Of a DNA stretch of 25,121 nt, positions 13,908 through 23,162 are shown one piece after another. The stretch's first letter is position 1. Each line of letters starts with the position of its first letter. Below the pieces are notes generated by a model. It was not told where the DNA came from and did not search any database. It was given only the letters and a program-made list of their open reading frames with translations. The stretch comes from a virus. The translations under genes and the position numbers were made by a program. The stretch is from positions 1-25,121 of IMG/VR virus record IMGVR_UViG_3300049810_002334. One strand, 5' to 3'.

Positions 13908-16900
13908 ATGAAGGACTACAAGGAATATTTTAAGTCAAAAGCTAAGCTAATTAAAGGTTCTGCAACGCTAAAACCACCAGCAGGGGGTCAAGATGGCTTA
14001 CAATCTGTGGCCTCCATGAATGTTTTGGATTTAATATCTGAAGGGCCTATTTACGGTTTAGTAGATGCTGAAGGTAGAAAGACTAATAATATGTCAATTT
14101 TAAATTCTCTTTATTTAGATAATACTCGTGTTTTAGATAAAGGTATACCCGAACCACAAATAAGGACAGTAGACTTTGATCAAATCCAAATGATGGGTCG
14201 GTTAACTAGCGCAAACATAGAAACGGCTTTCGATAATATATCTGGACAGTTAGTAGCTTATGAATCTGCTACTAATTTTAATGTTAATAATGCACCGATG
14301 TCTTCTATTAAAAAAAGAGACATCGCTGAAGACAAGCAAGCTTTAATTGAATTTGTAAACGAAAATAAGTCTTTAAGCAGATTTGGAATGATTCAATTTA
14401 AATCGTATGGAATTTTTCCAACAGGAGACGCAATATATTCAAGGGTTAATAACACCACCAACCGATTTGAAAACACCGCCCCTGTTGATCCAAGTACCGT
14501 AACTAATTTCACAATTGAATGGAGCGATGGAACTAATACCTACACTGGAACCGCAACAATAGCGATACAAGCGGGTACGACGGCTACAGCGCTTAGGTCA
14601 TATGGATCATTAAAATGGAACGTACTTGGTTCAGACGGTCAGACCTATGTGATGTTCAAACAAGAAGCTAGTGATGGACGGTTTTTTTGGCACTTTGGCG
14701 GCCTTTACTCGTATGGTAATAACAGCACTAATGGAAACGACACAAGCCTCGCTATTAATGGAGCGACATCAACGAGTGAAGATTTTCCGTGGGTTGACAG
14801 AACGGCCTCTACTTGGTATCAGTATCAAGCAACTGCTAGTCCGACTCAATGGAACCAGTGGACTTTAAGATTTACCAGCTTTAATAGTCAAGCTACTGAA
14901 ATATATAATACAACGACTTTTAATTTAGATGTATATAATGGCACTAATCTAGCAAAAAGATTAATAAAAAATGAAGACGGAGAAGCTATAGAAATTCCTT
15001 CTCCAATTTTTTATGGTTATCAAGTTTTTAATAATAGCAAGTTTGGTACCTACACCGCTGCTCCAAATGTACTAGATGTAGGTGTATCTGGAAAAGTAGG
15101 AAAGAAATATTTGATAGATGGATTTGCTGGAGGAGGAATATACTTTTTTGAAATTGGGGATAACGACGAGCTAAAAGCGAATGGAGATTTTAATACTGGA
15201 AAGTTCTTTGTTGCAAAAGGCGGCAATGTCCCAAATACACTACAAAGTGGCCTAGACAACGGATATGATGTTTTTGTTTATGATGGCGCCACTGGGCCAA
15301 TTTCACTAGAATCGCCAACTCCAAATCAATTGTCCCCTATTGTTGGAGAATTAGCTGGTCAAGAGATTGGTCTAGGCTATATCAGTGATTTAAATTTAAC
15401 ATATAATTATGGAAACATAGATTTTGATTTTAGAGAAGGATTCGAAAAACAACCCAAAATGCTAGGTCATTCTGAGGGAGATCAAGATTTTGATGTAAGA
15501 AAAAAATTATACGGACCACTTCAGTATGGAGGATCAGCTGCTGATGGAGATGGAGAAGGATATTCTGATCTAAGACAGGGGGGAGACTTTTCTACCTGGA
15601 TGTTGAACCCACCACTAGAATCAGATTCGTATCCATACACTCATACAATAAAAAGAATTGATGTAAAAAAAGCTACACCTACATTAGCTATAGAAGGTTT
15701 AAGTGACACTATAGCTAACGGTGCAAGCGCTGGCGTCCAACAAAGTGAAACCTTGTTGATGGGATTCACTTATGGTTTTGAAGGTGGAGTAACTGGAAAT
15801 GTGGGGACTTTATTAGCTGCTGGAAATAATTTAAAAGATATAGCGCTTGGAACATTTGAAGTTGTTGAAACAAATAGATATGAGGGTATCGTTGTTTCTA
15901 ATTACCTCGACACGTATGATGAGATAGGGGACTTGCCAAGGAATAAAGTTTTGAGGGGCGTCACGGTTGATGATACTAATATACCAGGTTTAACACAAGC
16001 TATGATAAATCAATATGGATATACATCTGGAGAACTTATATTTCCTGGAGAAGATTGGAAAGTGCCAAATAGGTTTATAAAAATAGAAAAATTAAGTTAT
16101 GAAACAGACTCAACTCTTATTACAAGAGACTGTTCTTTAAGTTATGTATCTGAAAGAATTGGTGAGCCATTTAGTTATCCGCTTGTAGCAACTGCTGGAA
16201 CTATTTTTGATGCTAGAAATTTTGCGGCGCAGCCAACTAGAGACTTTGAAGTTAGGGGGAAGCTTATTGCGATACCATCAAACTATGAACCATTGGATTC
16301 AGACGGGAGCGACAAAAGGTTTATATCGAGTTCAAAAGATTATGGGCTGAGAAGCATTCAAACATTTGATGGAGGCGGTTATGGAAAAGTTTACGATCAT
16401 ATAGACATAGGAACTAGTAATTTTGAAATTGAAATGAGGGTTGGATTTGGTTCTTTAGCAGTGGCTGCAGGAAACGCAGGAACTGACTTTCAGTACTTGT
16501 TAAGTGTGGATGGAGGATTTGCGCAAGCTAATGGAATAAGTATTTTTAACCATAATGATAATATAGCTGCTAATATAAGACAGTCCAATGGAACTGCAGT
16601 TGATGTTCCTTTGGTCGTAAGTATAGCTGGAAGAAATAGTAGTCATTTTTATAATGATTGGGAGTATATAAATGATGCTCAAAATCTTACGTTTAATGCT
16701 GTTGATGCTAATATTGATACTAGCACTAGTTTTAATATACAGTTTGATTTACTTCTAGGCAATGTTGGTAGTACTAGTAATAGTATCTTATGGACAGCGG
16801 GAAGCCATCAAAGACTTGAAATAAGGTTTACTAGTGGAAATAAAATACAACTATCTCTTAGTAGTCTCCCAGTAGGCAGTACAGATGGAAATGGCGTAGA

Positions 16901-19664
16901 AAACACCACTACTCAAGTCCCAGGTAAAAGCGCAACTAGTACGAGGACTTTTTCACAATTTGAATTTGTGCAATTTAAACTCGAGGGTAATTTATCAACT
17001 GGGATAAAGCTCAGAGACAGAAGCGACAATAGTATTATTGCAGAGCTTACAACTGCGACACTAGCAGATGTGGCATCTCATCCTAATGGAATGGCGAGAA
17101 TTACTGGTTTGTACATCTTGGGAGTTAATAGTCAGAACGCTACTGTTGGGAGAAGAGGAGCTGGCGCTATGAGAAATTTATCCGTACAAGGAGTATCTGT
17201 TTTTACTAACACATACAATGTAGCAGGAGTAGTTAAAAGATTTAATTCAGATCCGAATTTCTTAAAAGTCGGCGACGTTAATCCAGCAGATGTGTATGAC
17301 ATTAGCTTGAAAGGAATCGGAAAAAAATACACACTAGAAGTAAAAGTTGGAGATGAAGTGGTTGGAACTAGTTCTGGCACAATGACGTCTGAGAGAGGAA
17401 ATATAAATTTTGGTGGCACAGTAACAAATCAAGGTGCAAATACTACACCTAGATTATTAATTGGGACCAACGGAGACGAATACCCGCCCGCTCATATAAA
17501 AGCAGGAGGAAAAATATCAGATGTTAGGATTAGAAAAAATAACCAACTAATACATCATTGGGATGGAACTGTTATAGATGTGGTACGCCACGATAATTGC
17601 ATGAAAGATAAGGTAGGAGGATTTCATGCAGACCTCATAGGTACAGTGAATACAGTTTTAGATTCGACTTTTATTTTTGGCAAGAATAAGAAAAGAATTT
17701 ACAATGGGCCTTGGGACGGAACATTTAGATTAGGATGGACTGATAACCCCGCTTGGATTCTATATGACCTAATGATAAACCCTATTTACGGAGTAGGGAA
17801 TTCCATAGATGATAGAGAGGATATAAACATCTTTAATCTTTATAAAATAGCACAATATTGTGACGCTGTGGATAGTGATGGGTATTTTGATGGATTGCCA
17901 GATGCAACTAGAGGTTTAGAGCCTAGATTTAGTTGTAATATTAGAATTTACGACCCTAAAAATGCATTTGAAGTTGTAGGAAACATCGCTTCTATATTTA
18001 GAGGATTTACTTATTGGGACGGTGTTGGATTAAACTTCGCTATAGATAACGAAAAACAAATAAGCGCTATATTTAATAACGGAAATGTTTTTGATGGAAT
18101 TTTTAATTATGGGGATATAACAAGCTCTGCTAGATTCTCAAAAGTTGAAGTTATGTATTCTGATTCAAATGACTTATATTCCACTAAATCAGAATATATA
18201 GAAGACGAAGACGCAATAAGAAAATACGGGATAGTCTCTAAAATTCTTAATGGTATTGGTTGTACATCTAAATCCCAAGCAAAGAGAATGGGTAAATATG
18301 TTTTATTAAGTAATAAGATGGAAACGGAAATCGTTTCATTTAAAGCCTCTTCTGAATGTTTCTTTTTAGAGCCAGGAGATATAATTAGAATCGATGATGA
18401 GGTAAAAAACTTTGAAATTAATTATGGAAAAGTTTTAGAAGTTAATTCTTTAACGCCAGATCCATATATTAGAGTTGAAAGCCATGTAAATCCAAGCAAA
18501 ATTCGACTTGGATCAGCTGGAGGGGTTTACTTGTATACAAATAGAAAACAAAATGAATTGGAAAATATTTACGATATTGTAAAATATCGAACATTGTATC
18601 AATTCGGAGAAGATTCTCATACTTATAGTGGGGTCGTTGACACTGATTTTATAAATCAGCAAAGCTTAACTGAAATACAAAAAATACAAGTCACAGGAGC
18701 TGTTAAGGAAGATAATAATGTTAAATTATATCTAGATACTGGAGATGCTAATTTTCAACACTTAAGCGGGGCTCAAGTTGGGTCTTTCTTTAACGTTGAG
18801 TTAACAAATGATGTAGACAAAACTTACAAGGTCATAAGAAAGAGGCAACAAGAAAATAATATCTTCAATATTGAAGCCATCCAATATGATATAGAAAAAT
18901 TCAAAAAAATAGAAGAAGAAGATTTTGACGTAGAAGAAGTAACATACAATATAGGTATACCAGCGCATACAATAAATAGACCGCTTACCCCAACCTTCGA
19001 CGAGACCGTCATTCTAAATAATGATTTAAGTTACTCTGTAACGGGAACGATTAACGCTCAAGCCAACAGCAATGAAACATCTTACAGGGTTGTAGCTTAC
19101 AGATCAAATCAAGCTGGGCCATATGTACAAAAAGAATTTTTAAGAGAGTCTGACGACACTACGGAATATAGACTAAATGGGCTGATAGATGGGAACTATA
19201 CTATATCTGTAGCTGCTTTAAGGAATCCAGAGTCGAGCAACAACTTTACCAAAAACTTTTCCATAGAATCTAGAAGAGACATTTACATGAACCCAATCAT
19301 TAAGGAAATAGAAATTGGAAATTCAAATATTAGTAATTATGAAAGAATTAGTGGTAGCGGTTTTGGTTCTGGATCTTCTAATTATAAAGATGTTGAATAT
19401 AGATTTGTAACGGTGGATAAAAAAGATAGAACCTTTAGTTTAACCCAACTTGATTACACTCTTGATGTTTTTATAGAAAAAAGTGGTGAATATACTGTTA
19501 TAGCACAAGATCATGAAGCAGATACTTTTACATTTACTGATGTAGACAATATGATATTTTTTGGGGATTACAATTATGATTTCAACGCCAAATTTGACCT
19601 AAAAAAAGACGGAACCGTTGTAGATTCCGCCTTCTTTGAAACTAATGTAATTAATTTAAATTAA
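13908..19664 (+). CDS. Central tail-tip / host-specificity protein J-like, copy 2
   Basis: At 1918 residues this is the largest product in the window and a diverged paralogue of the first J-like protein. It shares the N-terminal 'LDLISEGPIYGL', the pre-core 'IPSNYEPLDSDGSDKRF', and the hub core (about 1260-1530): 'YNGPWDGTFRLGWTDNPAWILYDLM', 'EPRFSCNI', 'IFNNGNVFDGIFNYG' and 'DEVKNFEINYGKVLEV'. A block of about 445 residues (about 812-1257) with LamG/concanavalin-like character is inserted between 'DKRF' and the core. Another extra beta-rich segment lies at about 185-330. The C-terminus has an FN3-like domain (about 1690-1780) plus over 100 further residues. It ends in a nine-base overlap with the convergent minus-strand gene. 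It is likely an alternative or second receptor-binding hub. Confidence 0.87.
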   Translation: MKDYKEYFKSKAKLIKGSATLKPPAGGQDGLQSVASMNVLDLISEGPIYGLVDAEGRKTNNMSILNSLYLDNTRVLDKGIPEPQIRTVDFDQIQMMGRLTSANIETAFDNISGQLVAYESATNFNVNNAPMSSIKKRDIAEDKQALIEFVNENKSLSRFGMIQFKSYGIFPTGDAIYSRVNNTTNRFENTAPVDPSTVTNFTIEWSDGTNTYTGTATIAIQAGTTATALRSYGSLKWNVLGSDGQTYVMFKQEASDGRFFWHFGGLYSYGNNSTNGNDTSLAINGATSTSEDFPWVDRTASTWYQYQATASPTQWNQWTLRFTSFNSQATEIYNTTTFNLDVYNGTNLAKRLIKNEDGEAIEIPSPIFYGYQVFNNSKFGTYTAAPNVLDVGVSGKVGKKYLIDGFAGGGIYFFEIGDNDELKANGDFNTGKFFVAKGGNVPNTLQSGLDNGYDVFVYDGATGPISLESPTPNQLSPIVGELAGQEIGLGYISDLNLTYNYGNIDFDFREGFEKQPKMLGHSEGDQDFDVRKKLYGPLQYGGSAADGDGEGYSDLRQGGDFSTWMLNPPLESDSYPYTHTIKRIDVKKATPTLAIEGLSDTIANGASAGVQQSETLLMGFTYGFEGGVTGNVGTLLAAGNNLKDIALGTFEVVETNRYEGIVVSNYLDTYDEIGDLPRNKVLRGVTVDDTNIPGLTQAMINQYGYTSGELIFPGEDWKVPNRFIKIEKLSYETDSTLITRDCSLSYVSERIGEPFSYPLVATAGTIFDARNFAAQPTRDFEVRGKLIAIPSNYEPLDSDGSDKRFISSSKDYGLRSIQTFDGGGYGKVYDHIDIGTSNFEIEMRVGFGSLAVAAGNAGTDFQYLLSVDGGFAQANGISIFNHNDNIAANIRQSNGTAVDVPLVVSIAGRNSSHFYNDWEYINDAQNLTFNAVDANIDTSTSFNIQFDLLLGNVGSTSNSILWTAGSHQRLEIRFTSGNKIQLSLSSLPVGSTDGNGVENTTTQVPGKSATSTRTFSQFEFVQFKLEGNLSTGIKLRDRSDNSIIAELTTATLADVASHPNGMARITGLYILGVNSQNATVGRRGAGAMRNLSVQGVSVFTNTYNVAGVVKRFNSDPNFLKVGDVNPADVYDISLKGIGKKYTLEVKVGDEVVGTSSGTMTSERGNINFGGTVTNQGANTTPRLLIGTNGDEYPPAHIKAGGKISDVRIRKNNQLIHHWDGTVIDVVRHDNCMKDKVGGFHADLIGTVNTVLDSTFIFGKNKKRIYNGPWDGTFRLGWTDNPAWILYDLMINPIYGVGNSIDDREDINIFNLYKIAQYCDAVDSDGYFDGLPDATRGLEPRFSCNIRIYDPKNAFEVVGNIASIFRGFTYWDGVGLNFAIDNEKQISAIFNNGNVFDGIFNYGDITSSARFSKVEVMYSDSNDLYSTKSEYIEDEDAIRKYGIVSKILNGIGCTSKSQAKRMGKYVLLSNKMETEIVSFKASSECFFLEPGDIIRIDDEVKNFEINYGKVLEVNSLTPDPYIRVESHVNPSKIRLGSAGGVYLYTNRKQNELENIYDIVKYRTLYQFGEDSHTYSGVVDTDFINQQSLTEIQKIQVTGAVKEDNNVKLYLDTGDANFQHLSGAQVGSFFNVELTNDVDKTYKVIRKRQQENNIFNIEAIQYDIEKFKKIEEEDFDVEEVTYNIGIPAHTINRPLTPTFDETVILNNDLSYSVTGTINAQANSNETSYRVVAYRSNQAGPYVQKEFLRESDDTTEYRLNGLIDGNYTISVAALRNPESSNNFTKNFSIESRRDIYMNPIIKEIEIGNSNISNYERISGSGFGSGSSNYKDVEYRFVTVDKKDRTFSLTQLDYTLDVFIEKSGEYTVIAQDHEADTFTFTDVDNMIFFGDYNYDFNAKFDLKKDGTVVDSAFFETNVINLN
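16350..17680 (+). other. LamG/concanavalin-like insertion in J-like copy 2
   Basis: The encoded insert starts with 'TFDGGGYGKVYDHIDIGTSN' and contains at least two lectin-like units. The first is followed by 'FEIEMRVGFGS' and 'NGISIFNHND'. The second starts near 'FNIQFDLLLGNVG' with 'LEIRFTSGNKIQLSL', and the last part ends in 'LIHHWDGTV' and 'MKDKVGGFHADLIGT', a typical closing element of LamG-like domains. In J-like copy 1 the same position holds only about a dozen residues between 'KRF' and 'YDGDWDG', so the insertion site is sharply defined. Confidence 0.6.
19601..19633 (-). terminator. Intrinsic terminator for the minus-strand block, inside the J-like copy 2 coding end
   Basis: On the minus strand AAGGCGGAA pairs with TTCCGTCTT (nine pairs, one of them G-U) across a ten-base loop, followed directly by a run of T bases (19607-19601). 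On the plus strand the G-U pair becomes an A-C mismatch and no U tract follows, so the signal faces the minus direction. It lies just downstream of the recombination-like gene and inside the last 20 codons of the opposite gene. Confidence 0.6.
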
Positions 19665-20396
19665 TTTTAATAATTTTCGACACTCTTTTGCGGGAATATC
19701 TTTATAATCTGACCACTCTTTGATGACCTCTGGGTCATTAGTGTAAGCGCCAGTCTTATACCACGCTCTAAGGCACCCTTTAAAAGAATTGAAGTCTGTA
19801 CCCGCTTTTTCTTTTAAAATGCCCTGTGGGCTAATATCTTTCGCTCCAGAGGATGATGGAGGAGCTACAATAGGAGACTTGTTTTTAGATGAGTCAATTT
19901 CGTCAGCTCCAACGATATGAATACCGAGAAAATTACGGACAGCACGAACAAACGCACGATTTTCTGCAATACATTCTAAAAACTTAGCAGCGAATCCATT
20001 TGTATTATGAACAGTAGCGTTAGCTATTGAACTAAATGTTTGTGAACCGTTGCTTTCATAGTTATCGATCCAATTAATCATGCACTGGGTAACGACGCGA
20101 TTGTCTGAAGACTCATAAATGTCGTATGTTAAATTATGAAAACCCCGCAGCTTTGCAAGCTCTTTGATTCCACCAAGCTTAATTAAAAGCTGATTGTCTT
20201 CAAGGCCTTCAATAGAATCTGGAACTGGCATCTTACGCATTTCGAAGTGATCCTTGTTTGGATATAGATGCTCTGGGCTGATCATGGCTCGCCAGTTGAC
20301 TGAGCCATCTTGATTAAATTCGTATTCAACAGACTCTAGGAGTCCGTGTTCGTTGCGTTTCCACAAGTCTGGGCCGTATAATTTATTTTTTGACAT
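19656..20396 (-). CDS. Possible single-strand annealing / recombination protein
   Basis: The 246-residue protein has two parts. Residues about 1-165 include 'GSVNWRAMISPEHLYPNK', 'IKLGGIKELAKLRGF', a beta hairpin region, and the helix 'AENRAFVRAVRNFLGIHI', which resembles the Arg-rich helix of ERF/Rad52-like annealing proteins. A Ser/Pro-rich linker (about 168-195) leads to a C-terminal helical domain with 'WSDYKDIPAKECRKLLKLI'. That layout, a core plus a flexible linker and a small tail domain, is common in phage recombinases. I cannot name the family with certainty. It overlaps the previous gene by 14 bases and is the last gene before the terminator. DNA recombination and replication genes next to glycosyltransferase genes would be an unusual mix. 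Confidence 0.4.
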   Translation of the reverse strand: MSKNKLYGPDLWKRNEHGLLESVEYEFNQDGSVNWRAMISPEHLYPNKDHFEMRKMPVPDSIEGLEDNQLLIKLGGIKELAKLRGFHNLTYDIYESSDNRVVTQCMINWIDNYESNGSQTFSSIANATVHNTNGFAAKFLECIAENRAFVRAVRNFLGIHIVGADEIDSSKNKSPIVAPPSSSGAKDISPQGILKEKAGTDFNSFKGCLRAWYKTGAYTNDPEVIKEWSDYKDIPAKECRKLLKLI

Positions 20397-21480
20397 ATAA
20401 GTATAAACTTTCTATTTCTGATTTTGAGATTCCATCATATACGAAGTTATTTGTTTTGTCAAGTCTTTTAGCGGAAGATTCTGATAAATAGAACTCCCCG
20501 TCTAGAACAAATTGCTTATTTGATATATACTTGCAGTCTTCGGGTAGATTAGGCACCTCGGGAGCTTCTTCTTTTAAAATCACACTATAATCAAAATACT
20601 TTAATCTTACTTGGGAAACTATTTCCTCGTTGGAGACTTCTATAATAATCCTCTTATTGTATCTTTTTAATATTTTAAAAAATTTTGCTAAGTCTTCTTT
20701 TTCATGTTCTTCAGAGTATTTAAAAACAATTTGTTTAAGGTTTGGTAAATTAGCTACGATATGCTCTTCTAACTCATTGTCTAAATAAAGATTTACAATG
20801 CAATATCGGCACCAACGAGTTATCATTTCCAAATCAAAGTGAAGGTCTGATCTTAGATTTACTGGTTTACCTTTAACTTCTTCGTAGGGCTTAAAAATGT
20901 TAGGGACAATTTCCATTGTGGGATTATGAAAATTTTCGCCAATTCTAATTGTTTTAAAATTAACATCGAATTCAATCTCAAGTTGAGCTAATATAATTTG
21001 TGCTATAGTCTCTGGTTTGATTTCATTAACTCTATTCTTTCCTTCTTCCATTTGAAAAGAAGGTTTTTGTTTTGAAAAATCTGGAGTTACAACTTCCGCA
21101 TATTTAAACAAATTAAAATTTTCTTCATACATATTACCTAATACGCAAACAGAAGGAATGGAAAAAATGTCACTAAGGTGGACTCGATGACTGGCCGTCC
21201 CCACATATAACAATGATTTTTTAATTAAATGATTATTTTGCTTAACTGTTATTTTATCTTGTTCTGGGGCTGTTAATATACCTATCTCTTTTTCTTCTAA
21301 AGCTTCTTCTATCATAGAAAAAACAACGTCCCAATGTTTATATTCTTGTGATGGATAATCTCCATGTGGATTAAAATAAATATATTTATCCATAACATTA
21401 GGATAAAAATGATCTGTTATTTTAGGTTGCCCAATTCTGACCCCCAAATCTTTTGCGTAAACTTCTGCTATGTGCGACAT
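20383..21480 (-). CDS. Glycosyltransferase GT9-like C-terminal half plus extension
   Basis: The 365-residue protein begins in the middle of a GT9-type (heptosyltransferase-like, GT-B fold) enzyme. Residues 1-30 resemble the linker helix region ('SHIAEVYAKDLGVRI'). Residues about 30-130 form the C-terminal Rossmann domain, with 'YIYFNPHGDYPSQEYKHWD', 'HLIKKSLLYVGTASHRVHLSDIF' and 'SIPSVCVLGN', where nucleotide-sugar binding is expected. The matching N-terminal Rossmann half lies at the end of the upstream gene in another frame; the two genes overlap by 13 bases. The last part (about 200-365) is an unassigned alpha/beta region. Either the two products assemble into one GT9 unit, or a frame change restores a single protein. 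A role in glycosylating phage or host glycans is inference. Confidence 0.6.
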   Translation of the reverse strand: MSHIAEVYAKDLGVRIGQPKITDHFYPNVMDKYIYFNPHGDYPSQEYKHWDVVFSMIEEALEEKEIGILTAPEQDKITVKQNNHLIKKSLLYVGTASHRVHLSDIFSIPSVCVLGNMYEENFNLFKYAEVVTPDFSKQKPSFQMEEGKNRVNEIKPETIAQIILAQLEIEFDVNFKTIRIGENFHNPTMEIVPNIFKPYEEVKGKPVNLRSDLHFDLEMITRWCRYCIVNLYLDNELEEHIVANLPNLKQIVFKYSEEHEKEDLAKFFKILKRYNKRIIIEVSNEEIVSQVRLKYFDYSVILKEEAPEVPNLPEDCKYISNKQFVLDGEFYLSESSAKRLDKTNNFVYDGISKSEIESLYLYVKK

Positions 21481-23162
21481 AATTTAAATGTATTTTTATC
21501 TTTACCGTTATGAAAAAATGAAGCTGATCTTTGACTGCTATAATGCGGGAAAAAGGCCAGCTCAAAATAACCTTCATGATCTAATTTACCTTCAAGTAGA
21601 AATGGACTATCTATTTCCTTAGAATACGGAAGTACTTTATGAACGTCGGGATGATCTTCTATGTAAGAATATAAATCTGGTTGAGTAAATATATATATAT
21701 TGTGGGACGGATATAATTCTTTAACGTCTCCAATCATAGCATTTAACCATAGAATATCTGAGGCTGACTGGGGCAATACAATAGCTAAAGATTCGCCTTC
21801 ATCTATTAAATCAGATAAATCTAAGGTTTTTTCTTTTGCCTCTTTATCCCAATCAAAATCATAGTCTACATCTGGCATTTCATCTAAGATTTTTTCTAAC
21901 TTCTTGCCAACGACATCTGTAGAATAATTATCTTCTACCCATTTTCTAGCTTTCCAACCAATTTGCAATCTTTTGTTTAAATCCATGCTCCAAACTTTTT
22001 TAAGTTGTTTGGCTATGCTAGATGGATATGTTGAAGCTTTAATAAATTGAGTTCCTGGTTCTCGATACTCAGACCAGTCAAGTGGGAAACTACCACTTTC
22101 ACTAGTAGAAGAATCTTCTCCGCAGGAATAATTTGTAACTAGGGTAATTAGTCCAGTAAGTTTCGCCTCAAAGATAGGTATTTCCATACCTCCGCTAGTA
22201 AACGGATGACAATAGACATCCATTAAATTATATATTTGATTTAGTTGTTCTTCATCAACGCCGTGTTTGATATTTGTTGTATTAACTGTTTTTTTAGCTC
22301 CACAAAATCTACAGTCCTGCTCTTGACCGCTGAAGGGGCGTATATCATATTGGCTACAAGATGAGCAATGATAAGTTGTGAGAATATCATTATTGTCGAG
22401 GCCTTTTTCTTCTATAAGTCTTGGTATATCCCAACCTTCCGTCCAATGAGTATGTAAAAGTAATTTAGCTTTTGGACAATCTTTTTTAAATATTTTAAAA
22501 CCTTCCAGTAAGTTTGGTACACTTTTTCTTAATTGATTTCTGAAAACAAATCCAATAATAAATTCATCCGAAAGACCGAATTGTTTCCTTAATTTTTTTC
22601 TGTCTTCATCAATAAATCTATGGAAGTCTTCTGTATCGACGGTTCCGTGCAAAGTTTTTACATGACCTTGACCAGCTTTAACCATATCTTTTTCCGCAAA
22701 AGAAGCCCAAGTATAAAAATTTTTTGTTTCGGGGGCAGCCTCCATCGCTTGTGGTAAAATTGGCTGGCTATCGAGCGTAGTCCAAATCATATTATTAATT
22801 TTATTCCACCAAGGTTTTTTCCAGTAATTAGAAAAAGCCCAAATATCTTCAATTCCTATATAAATATCTGGCTTATATTCTTTGATTGCTTGATCAATCA
22901 TTTCAGCTCCATAGCTAGCCGTTCTAGCCCTATTTGGATCAGCATTAATTTGCTGTATAGCAACAGGGTTATTGGGTAGAGAGCCTTGAGCTTTCCAAGG
23001 TCTCGTTTTCAAGTAATGGTCGCCCCAGGGAGTCCCATTAGCAAATTCAATAATCTCATACTTGTTTGTGGCTTGTAAATAGCGGAGAATGTTTTTGGTG
23101 TGTTTGCCAAAACCAGTAAACGCTTTTGCGTTATTTGAATGAATTAGGACTTTCTTTTTCAT
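21468..23162 (-). CDS. GT4-type glycosyltransferase with embedded zinc ribbon and GT9-like N-terminal half
   Basis: The 564-residue protein starts with a GT-B fold glycosyltransferase of the GT4 type. 'HSNNAKAFTGFGKHTKNILRYL' is the acceptor-side Gly loop. The donor domain begins near 'FIIGFVFRNQLRKSVPNLLEGF', with 'VYCHPFTSGGMEIPIFEAKLTG' as the E-rich nucleotide-sugar motif (residues 317-337). Inside the donor domain sit two CxxC pairs (C266/C269 and C284/C287) forming a zinc ribbon. From about 455 to the end a second, GT9-like N-terminal Rossmann starts ('SLAIVLPQSASDILWLNAMIGD') and breaks off at 'FHNGKDKNTFKLC'. The continuation is in the next gene in the -1 frame. The start overlaps the stop of the upstream gene by one base (TAATG). 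Confidence 0.75.
   Translation of the reverse strand: MKKKVLIHSNNAKAFTGFGKHTKNILRYLQATNKYEIIEFANGTPWGDHYLKTRPWKAQGSLPNNPVAIQQINADPNRARTASYGAEMIDQAIKEYKPDIYIGIEDIWAFSNYWKKPWWNKINNMIWTTLDSQPILPQAMEAAPETKNFYTWASFAEKDMVKAGQGHVKTLHGTVDTEDFHRFIDEDRKKLRKQFGLSDEFIIGFVFRNQLRKSVPNLLEGFKIFKKDCPKAKLLLHTHWTEGWDIPRLIEEKGLDNNDILTTYHCSSCSQYDIRPFSGQEQDCRFCGAKKTVNTTNIKHGVDEEQLNQIYNLMDVYCHPFTSGGMEIPIFEAKLTGLITLVTNYSCGEDSSTSESGSFPLDWSEYREPGTQFIKASTYPSSIAKQLKKVWSMDLNKRLQIGWKARKWVEDNYSTDVVGKKLEKILDEMPDVDYDFDWDKEAKEKTLDLSDLIDEGESLAIVLPQSASDILWLNAMIGDVKELYPSHNIYIFTQPDLYSYIEDHPDVHKVLPYSKEIDSPFLLEGKLDHEGYFELAFFPHYSSQRSASFFHNGKDKNTFKLCRT

Noticed and set aside
16500-16682. Minus-strand open frame inside J-like copy 2
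   Set aside because: It is antisense to a gene whose product has continuous, recognisable domain structure.
8720-19664. J-like pair as one gene broken by a frameshift
   Set aside because: Both products have their own complete N-terminal region, hub core and FN3-like C-terminus, and a separate gene lies between them.
19650-19665. Perfect 16-base palindrome ATTAATTTAAATTAAT at the convergent gene ends
   Set aside because: It consists only of A and T and includes the stop codons of both genes; chance is a sufficient explanation.
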